Assembly (NCBI GenBank): GCA_017650325.1
Contig: JAGCFC010000034.1
Span: 1 to 35,322 of the forward strand
Reading direction: 5' to 3'
Source of the DNA: Salinivirgaceae bacterium
GTDB lineage: Bacteria > Bacteroidota > Bacteroidia > Bacteroidales > SZUA-534
DNA length: 35,322 nt
Shown: positions 1 to 6,589 of the stretch, piece by piece
How positions within the stretch are numbered: position 1 is the first letter of the stretch
How the letters are laid out: every line of letters begins with the position of its first letter
Position numbers and translations under genes: made by a program
Notes under the pieces: model-generated
Seen by the model: only the letters and a program-made list of their open reading frames with translations
Databases searched by the model: none
Told to the model about the DNA's origin: nothing

Positions 1-609
1 CTCATAATCGAAATCGATAAAGCCCTCGACAATCACCTTGCCGGCACCAGCGCGGCCGCCAGCCTGTGATATTTCCCACGAGCGGTCGACATCGGCCTCA
101 CATTTCACCATACTCTGTCCGTGACCCGACGAGCTCATAATCGGCTTAACTACGCACGGAATACCAATCTCTTTGATGGCGGCCTTGTACTCGTCATAGT
201 TTGCCGCAAAGCGATAAGGCGACGTTTTCAGGCCCAGCTCTTCGGCAGCCAGACGGCGGATTCCTTCGCGGTTCATTGTCAGGAATGTTGCGCGGGCAGT
301 AGGAATCACATTGAAGCCTTCTTTTTCGAGTTCCACCAAAGTCGGTGTTGCGATGGCCTCAACCTCAGGGATTATGTAGTCGGGGCGTTCCTTGTAGATA
401 ATCTCGCGCAGCTTTTCGCCGTCGAGCATTGAGATAACATACGAGCGGTGCGCAATCTGCATTGCGGGTGCGTTTTCGTAGCGGTCAACGGCCACAACCT
501 CAATGCCGTAGCGTTGAAGTTCGATTGCCACTTCCTTACCAAGCTCGCCCGAGCCGCACAACAAGGCTTTCTTTCCGCCTTCTTTAAAGATTGTTCCAAA
601 AGTTTCCAT
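1..609 (-). CDS. purT: Formate-dependent phosphoribosylglycinamide formyltransferase (PurT), N-terminal 203 residues
   Basis: The gene is cut by the window edge: 203 codons from the ATG at 609 to position 1, in frame and without a stop, against about 390 residues for the full enzyme. PurT is an ATP-grasp enzyme that makes formyl-GAR from GAR, ATP and free formate in purine synthesis. Visible family signatures are the N-terminal nucleotide-fold segment [12 protein letters not shown], then [17 protein letters not shown], the PEVEAIAT stretch, [17 protein letters not shown], and the ATP-grasp entry [13 protein letters not shown] followed by [14 protein letters not shown]. These follow E. coli PurT as I remember it nearly residue for residue, and differ from PurK. 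A promoter-like element lies just upstream. The purU gene at 26828-27694 makes the formate this enzyme consumes. Confidence 0.95.
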   Translation of the reverse strand, partial: METFGTIFKEGGKKALLCGSGELGKEVAIELQRYGIEVVAVDRYENAPAMQIAHRSYVISMLDGEKLREIIYKERPDYIIPEVEAIATPTLVELEKEGFNVIPTARATFLTMNREGIRRLAAEELGLKTSPYRFAANYDEYKAAIKEIGIPCVVKPIMSSSGHGQSMVKCEADVDRSWEISQAGGRAGAGKVIVEGFIDFDYE

Positions 610-640
610 ATTATCGATGGTTTTGTAGTTAAGTGAAAGC

Positions 641-674
641 CAAATGTATTCATTCGTTCAACCCGATGAGCAAA
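641..674 (-). promoter_or_regulatory. Bacteroidota-type promoter for purT
   Basis: On the minus strand TACATTTG (648-641) matches the -7 consensus TAnnTTTG, and TTTG (674-671) lies 22 bases upstream as the -33 element. The -7 element is 31 bases upstream of the purT ATG. Inferred from sequence only. Confidence 0.6.
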
Positions 675-723
675 GTCGAAAATCAAGTTGTTGACAAATA
701 GCGAACAATCCGCCAAATCGGTT

Positions 724-731
724 TATCTTTG
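724..731 (+). promoter_or_regulatory. -7 promoter element for the membrane protein gene at 780
   Basis: TATCTTTG fits TAnnTTTG. I see no convincing -33 TTTG at the expected distance. The element predicts a leader of roughly 40 bases, and the region 610-779 would then hold two divergent promoters. Confidence 0.45.
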
Positions 732-779
732 TGCGGTTGGTCGCAGAAAATATACCGGCCAATTGTTTTGTAATATTCT

Positions 780-2135
780 ATGCGCGAAGTATTTACATTG
801 ACCGATGTTTTGGTTGTGCCGATCTACCTGATGATATTTTGGTGGATAGCGTCGATGGTGAAACACAAGCATATCGATAGTGAGCCATATTACAAATATT
901 TCACCATCGGATTTATGCTGAAAGTGTTTGCCGGCATTGCCTTTGCACTCATCTATACTTATCATTACGGCGAAACCGACACACACTATTACTATTGGGG
1001 TACGCAATCGCTTGAAAAGCTGGCGCATAAGAATTTCGACGCTTTCGCACAGATAATGGCAGGCGGACATACACCAGAATTGCGTTCAGCTTTCGACTGG
1101 ACCACAGGTTGGCCAACCTACTGGCGCGACACCAACTCGTTTGCCGTCTGCCGATTCAACGTGCCGCTATATCTGCTGGGATTCAAGACGTTCCTAGGCA
1201 ACATAATGGTGCTCAATGCATTTCTGTTCATTGGTTTTTGGAAGTTCTACAAGCTGATGCTCAAACTTTTCCCCAACAACGACCGCAACTTTGCCATAGC
1301 CCTGCTTTTTGTGCCGTCAGTGGTGTTTTGGGGCTCATCGTTGCTCAAAGACAGCTGGTGCATCGTGATGTCGATGTTTGTATTCTGTGCCATCCATAGT
1401 CTTTTTATCTCGCGTAAGCGGATTGTCGGCAACATTATCTTGCTGATAGTGTGCAGTTATATCAGTATGAGTATCCGGCCATATTCATTTTTCACCACAA
1501 TGGGCGCTGGCCTTGTCTGGATAGGGTTTACATACGTCTATCGCATGCAGTCACGTATGTTCCGCGTGATGATTTTCCCAATAATTGTGGCTGTGATGTG
1601 GCTTGTGGGAGTGGGGCTTTTCTCGCGGTTGGGTTCGCTGGCCAATGAGCGCTATCAGTCGATCGACGCGATAATCGAGACTGCCGTTATCATTCAGGAC
1701 GACTTGAAAAAAGAGTACTACGGCGGCAACAGTTTCGATATTGGCGCATTTGATCCCTCCATTGGTGGTCTTGCTTCAAAGGCGCCTGCAGCCATCGTAG
1801 CCGGTGTTTTCCGTCCGTTTCTGTGGGAGTCGCGCAACGTGCTGATGCTAATTTCCGGCCTCGAAACCTTTGCCATCATGCTGCTAATCATTTATTTGCT
1901 GCTGAAGTTCGGTCTTCGTCGAATAATTAACGTGATAATGCGCAAACCATTTCTAATAGCGGCATCGATTTTTGTAATCACCTATGCATTTTTTGTCGGG
2001 CTGACAACCGCCAATTTCGGCGCTTTGGTTCGCTACAGAATGCCAGTTATTGTCTTTCTGGCGCTCATTTTGGCCGTTATTTGGCGTTATATGCAGCTCT
2101 CCCGCCTGCTGTCACAAAGCGACAATGACCAATAA
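780..2135 (+). CDS. Polytopic inner-membrane protein of unknown function
   Basis: A 451-residue, very hydrophobic protein with about ten likely membrane segments and no signal peptide beyond the first helix. Between helices there is an acidic segment YGETDTHYYYWG near residues 64-75 and a conserved-looking segment FVPSVVFWGSSLLKD near residue 180. I associate both with Bacteroidota membrane proteins of the glycosyltransferase-C or polysaccharide-polymerase type, but that is memory of similar sequences and not a domain match. Aromatic and acidic residues in the first outward-facing loop would suit a lipid-linked sugar substrate. It is a single gene with its own -7 element and no hairpin terminator directly after it. 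A flippase or O-antigen polymerase-like role is possible; the function remains unknown. Confidence 0.7.
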   Translation: MREVFTLTDVLVVPIYLMIFWWIASMVKHKHIDSEPYYKYFTIGFMLKVFAGIAFALIYTYHYGETDTHYYYWGTQSLEKLAHKNFDAFAQIMAGGHTPELRSAFDWTTGWPTYWRDTNSFAVCRFNVPLYLLGFKTFLGNIMVLNAFLFIGFWKFYKLMLKLFPNNDRNFAIALLFVPSVVFWGSSLLKDSWCIVMSMFVFCAIHSLFISRKRIVGNIILLIVCSYISMSIRPYSFFTTMGAGLVWIGFTYVYRMQSRMFRVMIFPIIVAVMWLVGVGLFSRLGSLANERYQSIDAIIETAVIIQDDLKKEYYGGNSFDIGAFDPSIGGLASKAPAAIVAGVFRPFLWESRNVLMLISGLETFAIMLLIIYLLLKFGLRRIINVIMRKPFLIAASIFVITYAFFVGLTTANFGALVRYRMPVIVFLALILAVIWRYMQLSRLLSQSDNDQ

Positions 2136-2243
2136 TCATTAGCGCAATACACTGATTTACATGTTGTTGTATTGTCAGAAAAATGTTGTTTCAAAAAAAA
2201 ATAAAAATAGGGCGATAATCGAGCATCGCATAATAAAGATTGC

Positions 2244-2251
2244 TATATTTG
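2244..2251 (+). promoter_or_regulatory. -7 promoter element for tRNA-Gln
   Basis: TATATTTG fits TAnnTTTG and lies 16 bases before the mature tRNA 5' end, a usual place for a stable-RNA promoter. No -33 TTTG is seen at the standard spacing. Confidence 0.55.
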
Positions 2252-2267
2252 CAGCACGAAAAACCAT

Positions 2268-2338
2268 TGTCGTGTAGTGTAATGGTAGCACCTCAGATTC
2301 TGGTTCTGCTTGTGAGGGTTCGAGTCCTTCCACGACAA
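2268..2338 (+). tRNA. tRNA-Gln (anticodon CTG)
   Basis: The cloverleaf was folded by eye. The acceptor stem TGTCGTG (2268-2274) pairs fully with CACGACA (2331-2337), with A2338 as discriminator. The D stem is GTGT/GCAC. The anticodon loop TTCTGGT (2298-2304) puts CTG at 2300-2302. The T stem GAGGG/CCTTC (one G-T pair) encloses loop TTCGAGT. The outermost anticodon-stem pair (2293/2309) is a T-C mismatch. CCA is not encoded. Confidence 0.93.
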
Positions 2339-2341
2339 CAG

Positions 2342-2380
2342 AAAGCCTTGTAAATCAAAAATTTACAAGGCTTTTTTTTG
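2342..2380 (+). terminator. Intrinsic terminator after tRNA-Gln
   Basis: A perfect 12-bp stem, AGCCTTGTAAAT (2344-2355) with ATTTACAAGGCT (2361-2372), encloses a 5-base loop and is followed by a T run. It starts four bases after the tRNA. Confidence 0.93.
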
Positions 2381-2449
2381 ATTATCTGTCAGCAATAAAA
2401 ACAACGGATTAGTAAAAACAATAAAATTAACTCTAAAAAAAGAACAATT

Positions 2450-3106
2450 ATGTTTAGCGTATTCTCATGGGGGCGTTGGCTCCACATATCCAATGATGAA
2501 ACTGCGGTAATAAAAGCTGATTCGCCTCTTACAAATCCCCACTTCAACGACAAGGATGTCTGCATTCGTTTCGACCATAAAGTAGAGCGAGTGGAGGCGG
2601 GTTTTATCTGTCGCATTCCCCAAATCACCCAGCTTGGCATTTATCCTACAATGAAGGATTTGAACCTCAATACCAACGATCTTAACCTTCTGCATCAAAA
2701 CAATGTTATAATTGTAGGCTACTTCGACACCATAGCAGAGGAAATAGCCAAAAAGCATCATTTGAGGTTTATGCCTGCCGATTTAACAATATCAAGTTCG
2801 GGCGACTATTTCACACAGTACGGAAATTATATTCTCACCCTTCGTTTTTGGGAATGCAATGCTGCGCTGCACAACGACTGCCGTAGCCAAGGCGGTTCGG
2901 CCGGATGGATGGGCGGCGGCGAACACACCGAAGACTTGGACGACGATTTTTATAAAGATCCCGACATCATCGAAAAAATGGTGGAACTATGTTGGGGAAC
3001 TTTTGCGACCGACATCCGCGAAAGCCAGCCACTCAAAAATTTTCTTGCCGCAGCCAAAGAGCGTTACGCGACACTGTCGCACAATGGATTCGTAATCAAT
3101 TATTAA
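2450..3106 (+). CDS. Hypothetical protein, 218 residues, orphan
   Basis: The ATG at 2450 begins MFSVFSWGRW; the protein ends HNGFVINY. I do not recognise the family. No signal peptide or membrane segment is visible, so it is probably cytoplasmic. The middle carries a glycine-rich segment GGSAGWMGGGEHTEDL (about residues 147-162), flanked by cysteines and acidic residues, which looks like a surface loop. Codon use gives a long clean frame, so I accept it as a gene. It is a one-gene unit between the tRNA-Gln terminator upstream and a hairpin terminator at 3161-3193. Its position directly behind a tRNA would suit horizontally acquired cargo, but no integrase or direct repeat of the tRNA end is visible. 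Confidence 0.7.
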   Translation: MFSVFSWGRWLHISNDETAVIKADSPLTNPHFNDKDVCIRFDHKVERVEAGFICRIPQITQLGIYPTMKDLNLNTNDLNLLHQNNVIIVGYFDTIAEEIAKKHHLRFMPADLTISSSGDYFTQYGNYILTLRFWECNAALHNDCRSQGGSAGWMGGGEHTEDLDDDFYKDPDIIEKMVELCWGTFATDIRESQPLKNFLAAAKERYATLSHNGFVINY

Positions 3107-3160
3107 CCAGGTTTCTCACCAAAAAGAGGGGAGAAAAACTGTTTAACTTAAATTGCATTA

Positions 3161-3193
3161 AAAAAGCCGCACTTAAAAAAATGCGGCTTTTTT
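3161..3193. terminator. Bidirectional intrinsic terminator between convergent genes
   Basis: An 11-bp stem, AAAAAGCCGCA (3161-3171) with TGCGGCTTTTT (3182-3192), has a 10-base loop. It carries an A run on the left and a T run on the right, so it can stop transcription from the 218-aa gene and from the esterase gene that converges on it. Confidence 0.85.
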
Positions 3194-3217
3194 GTCATAT
3201 AGTTGTTGGCAAGTTGC

Positions 3218-4177
3218 TCATTTTGTCCATCCGTTCATGCGCAACCATTTCTCGCAAGCGTCGTGCCAGAAAGCCTGAGTTTCAATCGGGTTTCTTGCGC
3301 CAAGACCATGGTCGCCGCGGGCATAAAGGTGAAGTTCGCACTCAACGCCCTTTTCGCGCAAAGCGTTGGCGTAATTGACGCTGTTTGTGTACGGAACCAG
3401 TTTGTCGTTCATGGCGTGAGCCAGGAATGTTGTCGGGGTTTCTTTGGTAACCTGTTTCTCGTTCGAGAAGCGGTCGATCAAAGCTTGGTTATTTGCGTCA
3501 GAGCCGAGAAGACACTCGCGCGTGCCTTTTTCGCTGTAGCTAGGCTCCATGGTGATGACAGGGTAGACGAGCACTGCAAAATCGGGTCTTGCGCTCACAT
3601 TTTCAGCGGGTTTGTACACTTCGTCGTTGAAGTGAGTCGATGCCGTTGAAGCCAGATGACCGCCAGCCGAAAAGCCCACAATACCAACGTGCTCAGGGTT
3701 AATACCGTACTCAGCGGCATGGCTGCGCACGTAGCGAATGGCCTGTTGAACGTCCTGCAGCGGACCTTCGCAGCGTTTTTCCATAAACTCGTCTTTTGGC
3801 ATACGATAACGCAAAACAAAGGCCGAAATGCCGATAGAGTTGAGCCATGTTGCTTGGCTGACACCTTCAAAGGCGTACGACAGACCTGCATAGCTGCCGC
3901 CGGGGCACACAACAACTGCCGTGCCCGTCGGGTTCTCGTCGGCAGGGTAGTAGGCTATCGACGGCACCTTAATATCTCTCGCAAAGAACGATGTGGTACT
4001 TACTTCGTCGAGTTTGGTTGCGTCAACGTCTTTTGCGCCCGGAATCTTGCCGTTCCAAAGGTCGATGATTTTTTGCGGTTCCTTCGGTGCGGGCATTCCA
4101 GGGAACTGTGCGTTTGCCGTTTGTGTAGCGGCTGTCAGGCAGATTGCTGCCATTGCTGTTAAAATAGTGGTTTTCAT
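3218..4177 (-). CDS. Secreted alpha/beta-hydrolase, acetylxylan esterase-like
   Basis: A 319-residue protein with a signal peptide (about residues 1-23, ending TANA, so the mature protein starts at or near Q24) and an alpha/beta-hydrolase domain. The oxyanion segment CPGGSYAGLS is at 91-100. The nucleophile elbow GFSAGG places Ser170. The likely acid is Asp258 (HAMNDKLVP) and the base His290 (GDHGLG). This layout is that of the BD-FAE / acetylxylan esterase-like family, which removes acetyl or other acyl groups from plant or host glycans in the periplasm. It is the second gene of a pair, 18 bases after the SGNH hydrolase gene and on the same strand, so the two probably act on the same class of substrate. 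The exact substrate cannot be read from the sequence. A peptidase of the S9 type is a less likely alternative. Confidence 0.85.
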   Translation of the reverse strand: MKTTILTAMAAICLTAATQTANAQFPGMPAPKEPQKIIDLWNGKIPGAKDVDATKLDEVSTTSFFARDIKVPSIAYYPADENPTGTAVVVCPGGSYAGLSYAFEGVSQATWLNSIGISAFVLRYRMPKDEFMEKRCEGPLQDVQQAIRYVRSHAAEYGINPEHVGIVGFSAGGHLASTASTHFNDEVYKPAENVSARPDFAVLVYPVITMEPSYSEKGTRECLLGSDANNQALIDRFSNEKQVTKETPTTFLAHAMNDKLVPYTNSVNYANALREKGVECELHLYARGDHGLGARNPIETQAFWHDACEKWLRMNGWTK

Positions 4178-4195
4178 TGTGTTATTATTTTTAAG

Positions 4196-4840
4196 TTAGT
4201 CTTTTTTGATTGCTTTTGCAATAAGTTCTGCCATGTAAGCGGCACCGGCCTCGTCGGGGTGGATGCCGTCAACAGCAAAGTATTCTTTCTTGTCGGCCAG
4301 TTGCGTGTGCAAGTCGATGATTGTCAGATTGTTTGTTTTGGCAATATCGGTCACGGCCGGAATCACACCCGCCACAATAACCGAGTCGTTGATGCCCCAG
4401 CCGTGGCTGAAAGCGGGAGCGGGGGTGCAGACAAAAATCTGCGGATTACGTCCGTCTGACCTTAGAGTGTCAATAAGCGACTGATAATCAGCTTTGAATC
4501 TATCCACATTCCAGTTCTGTGGTTTTGTGTCGTTGGTACCAAGCTTAATAACCACAATATCTGCGTTGAGAGCCATGGCATTCGAAAACTCCTTGCAAAT
4601 CCAATACGGATAGTCGGCTCTTTTCTGCATTGTGGTACCGCTTTTGCCGCAGTTCTGCACGCTGTAGCCGTTGCCCAAAATCTGGTTCAGAACCACTGGA
4701 TAGCCGTCTTCGCTCTGAATGGTGATGCCGTGGCCCTCGGTTATGCTGTCGCCAATGCAAGCTACCTTAATCTGCTCATTGTCACTGCACGCGGTAAACG
4801 CGAAAGCAACCATTGCAGCAAATAAAATGTTGTGTTTCAT
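4196..4840 (-). CDS. SGNH/GDSL-family esterase, probable lipoprotein
   Basis: I start the gene at the ATG at 4840, giving 214 residues. An upstream in-frame ATG at 4873 would add eleven polar residues in front of the signal peptide, and it lies next to the -7 element. The N-terminus ends in a lipobox-like AFTAC, so Cys18 would be lipidated. SGNH blocks are clear: GDSITEGHG with nucleophile Ser32, the Gly of block II in NCGKSGTTM, GTND in block III (101-104), and DGIHPD in block V with Asp191 and His194. Family members deacetylate sugars or cleave lipids and acyl groups. It is the first gene of a two-gene unit with the secreted alpha/beta hydrolase at 3218-4177. A sialate or xylan O-acetylesterase role is a reasonable inference, not shown. 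Confidence 0.87.
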   Translation of the reverse strand: MKHNILFAAMVAFAFTACSDNEQIKVACIGDSITEGHGITIQSEDGYPVVLNQILGNGYSVQNCGKSGTTMQKRADYPYWICKEFSNAMALNADIVVIKLGTNDTKPQNWNVDRFKADYQSLIDTLRSDGRNPQIFVCTPAPAFSHGWGINDSVIVAGVIPAVTDIAKTNNLTIIDLHTQLADKKEYFAVDGIHPDEAGAAYMAELIAKAIKKD

Positions 4841-4875
4841 ATTGTTGATGTTTTTGTCGATGTTTAAAAACAACT

Positions 4876-4883
4876 CAAATATA
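4876..4883 (-). promoter_or_regulatory. -7 promoter element for the esterase pair
   Basis: On the minus strand TATATTTG (4883-4876) fits TAnnTTTG. It sits 36 bases upstream of the ATG at 4840 and overlaps no plausible coding start, which supports the shorter start for the SGNH gene. Confidence 0.6.
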
Positions 4884-4961
4884 TCAACTTATCGTATTAA
4901 ACCGACTGTATGGAGCGTGTTTTTTTAGCAATTAATGTAGTTGATTGGAGCATGATGCTTA

Positions 4962-4999
4962 AAAACAAAAAAGCCCGACTAACAATTGTTAATCAGGCT
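4962..4999 (-). terminator. Intrinsic terminator of tRNA-Asp
   Basis: Read on the minus strand, AGCCTGATTAA and TTAGTCGGGCT (with G-U pairs) form a stem around CAATTG, followed by a T run. It begins six bases after the tRNA 3' end. Confidence 0.85.
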
Positions 5000-5004
5000 C
5001 TTTG

Positions 5005-5078
5005 CGGTGCGGACGAGACTCGAACTCGCGACCCCCGGCGTGACAGGCCGATATTCTAACCGACTGAACTACCGCACC
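5005..5078 (-). tRNA. tRNA-Asp (anticodon GTC)
   Basis: On the minus strand the acceptor arm GGTGCGG (5078-5072) pairs with CCGCACC (5012-5006), and the discriminator is G as expected for Asp. The D arm reads AGTTCAGTCGGTTAGAAT, the anticodon loop holds CTGTCAC with GTC at 5044-5042, and the T loop is TTCGAGT. The sequence is close to E. coli tRNA-Asp outside the acceptor stem. CCA is not encoded. Confidence 0.95.
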
Positions 5079-5115
5079 ATTTTTTAGAACGTTGCTTTTT
5101 CCTTGAAAAGCGTTG

Positions 5116-5145
5116 CAAAAGTAGCGCCTTTTTTGATATTCGCAA
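5116..5145 (-). promoter_or_regulatory. Promoter for tRNA-Asp
   Basis: TACTTTTG (5123-5116 on the minus strand) fits TAnnTTTG, and ATTG (ending at 5143) lies 19 bases upstream as a -33 element. The mature tRNA starts 38 bases after the -7 element. Confidence 0.65.
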
Positions 5146-5343
5146 TAGTCGTCGGCGCAAAAAACAAAAAATATTTTTATGGCCGTCATAATGCGCTATT
5201 ACTCAGTTTTGTCGGCATTGCTTACATGTCGGAATTTCGGTTGTAAAAGGCACGGACAGTTGGCTGTGTTCTGTAAAATTGTATTTTCACGGCACGTTTC
5301 GGCAGCGGTTTGCCGTCATTTTTATCATATAAAACATAAATTT

Positions 5344-5901
5344 ATGGAAAACAGAATTGGTTTTGGCCCGCGTTTGGGCGCTTATGTCATCGACATTGTT
5401 TTTGTGTGGATTCTTTCAGCTATAATCAGTGCCATACTTCCATCGTTTTTTGTGGAGATGGCTCAAAAACAGATAGATGAGATTCTTTCATCGAATCAGA
5501 TGGTTGCAAGTCTCTACACAGGCGAAATGCTTAAAATACTAGTGTCGGCCACTCGTATTGCTTTGATTGTCAACGTTGCACAACTGCTTTATTTCTCAAC
5601 TGAGATTTTCCTTGGCGCTTCGGTAGGAAAGATGCTTCTTAGTCTCAAAATCGCTAATGTCGATGGAGGCAATGCATCGGCAGGATCGCTTGTGGCGCGT
5701 TATCTGCTCAAACACATATCGAAGGTTTGCACCGTTTTGGCATTATTCTGCATACCTGCCATGTTAAACTTGATGGGTAACCTGTTCGGGTTCGTAATCT
5801 TTATCGGTTGTTTCTTCGCTGCTGGCGATCGACATCAGGCTTTGCACGATATGATGTGCCGCACGGTTGTTGTTAAGAAAGGGGAGAATGTAGAAGGATA
5901 G
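5344..5901 (+). CDS. RDD-family integral membrane protein
   Basis: I use the ATG at 5344 (MENRIGFGPRLGAY, 185 residues). The open frame runs further up to 5179, but that part encodes a Cys- and His-rich stretch unlike any membrane protein. The domain has the RDD hallmarks: an Arg in GFGPRLGAYVID near residues 6-17, the Asp after the first helix start, and the C-terminal AAGDRHQALHDMMCRTVVV. About four membrane segments are expected, around residues 12-32, 70-95, 125-145 and 145-160. RDD proteins have been linked to ion or compatible-solute transport, but most are uncharacterised. The gene is a single unit ending in a strong hairpin terminator. Confidence 0.85.
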   Translation: MENRIGFGPRLGAYVIDIVFVWILSAIISAILPSFFVEMAQKQIDEILSSNQMVASLYTGEMLKILVSATRIALIVNVAQLLYFSTEIFLGASVGKMLLSLKIANVDGGNASAGSLVARYLLKHISKVCTVLALFCIPAMLNLMGNLFGFVIFIGCFFAAGDRHQALHDMMCRTVVVKKGENVEG

Positions 5902-5927
5902 AGATTGTTATCCATCATTGATAGTTT

Positions 5928-5962
5928 AAACGCCTCATCCGAAAAACGAATGAGGCGTTTTT
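5928..5962 (+). terminator. Intrinsic terminator of the RDD gene
   Basis: AAACGCCTCAT (5928-5938) pairs with ATGAGGCGTTT (5950-5960) around an 11-base loop and is followed by T residues. It lies between convergent genes and may also serve the YjbQ gene weakly. Confidence 0.85.
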
Positions 5963-5991
5963 AATTTCAACTTTTCTGCAAAACCTTAAAA

Positions 5992-6402
5992 TCAGCTCAA
6001 AATTGTTCCGAAAATATTCCGCCTTCCGCCATAGTTGCGGAACTCGCAAAGATAGATTCCCTGCCATGTTCCCAGATTCAACTGGTGGTTGGTGATAGGA
6101 ATGGTTACCGACGGTCCAATCATCGACGCTTTAATGTGAGCTGGCATATCGTCAGCTCCTTCGGTGTCGTGAGTGTAGTTGGGATCTCGCTCGGGAATGA
6201 GCTTGTCGAAGACGTACTCAAAGTCATTGCGAACGGCCGGGTCGGCGTTCTCGTTAATCGAAAGCGCAGCCGATGTGTGTTGAATCATAAGGTGCAGCAG
6301 TCCGCTTTCGGGAAGTTCAGGCAGACTCTTTATAATAGTGCCCGTAATCAGATGATAGCCCCTGCGATAGTTGGGCAGTGTGATTTGAAATTGTGATACC
6401 AT
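5992..6402 (-). CDS. YjbQ-family (UPF0047) protein
   Basis: 136 residues from the ATG at 6402 (MVSQFQITLP). The open frame extends to 6495, but the extra 31 residues are polar and start with no family similarity. Family signatures are the HTSAALSINENADP motif (about 42-55), HDTEGADDMPAHIKASMIG, and the C-terminal LNLGTWQGIYLCEFR. YjbQ proteins form compact trimers; a side activity as thiamin phosphate synthase has been reported for some, but the true role is not settled. It is a small cytoplasmic protein and convergent with the RDD gene. Confidence 0.9.
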   Translation of the reverse strand: MVSQFQITLPNYRRGYHLITGTIIKSLPELPESGLLHLMIQHTSAALSINENADPAVRNDFEYVFDKLIPERDPNYTHDTEGADDMPAHIKASMIGPSVTIPITNHQLNLGTWQGIYLCEFRNYGGRRNIFGTILS

Positions 6403-6565
6403 ATTGAGTTCCTTTTTGTTAACAATAATAATACGTGTCTCTAAATCTTTTCTAAATATAGAAATTTGATTTAATAATACGCCTGATGACAACAATATTT
6501 TGCCGATTGTTGAGTTTCTGTTTACCGATAGTCGGTGGCGGACGATGAACTTTGTTTAAGATGTT

Positions 6566-6573
6566 TATTTTTG
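6566..6573 (+). promoter_or_regulatory. -7 promoter element for the TonB-dependent receptor
   Basis: TATTTTTG fits TAnnTTTG and lies 16 bases before the GTG start at 6590, predicting a very short leader. No -33 TTTG at the standard distance. Confidence 0.5.
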
Positions 6574-6589
6574 CAGCAAAATCACCTTT

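Noticed and set aside
4841..4873. Longer start for the SGNH esterase
   Set aside because: It would place eleven polar residues before the signal peptide and lipobox; the -7 element ends only three bases before that ATG.
5179..5343. Longer N-terminus of the RDD protein
   Set aside because: The extension has no family similarity, and the RDD domain begins at once after the ATG at 5344.
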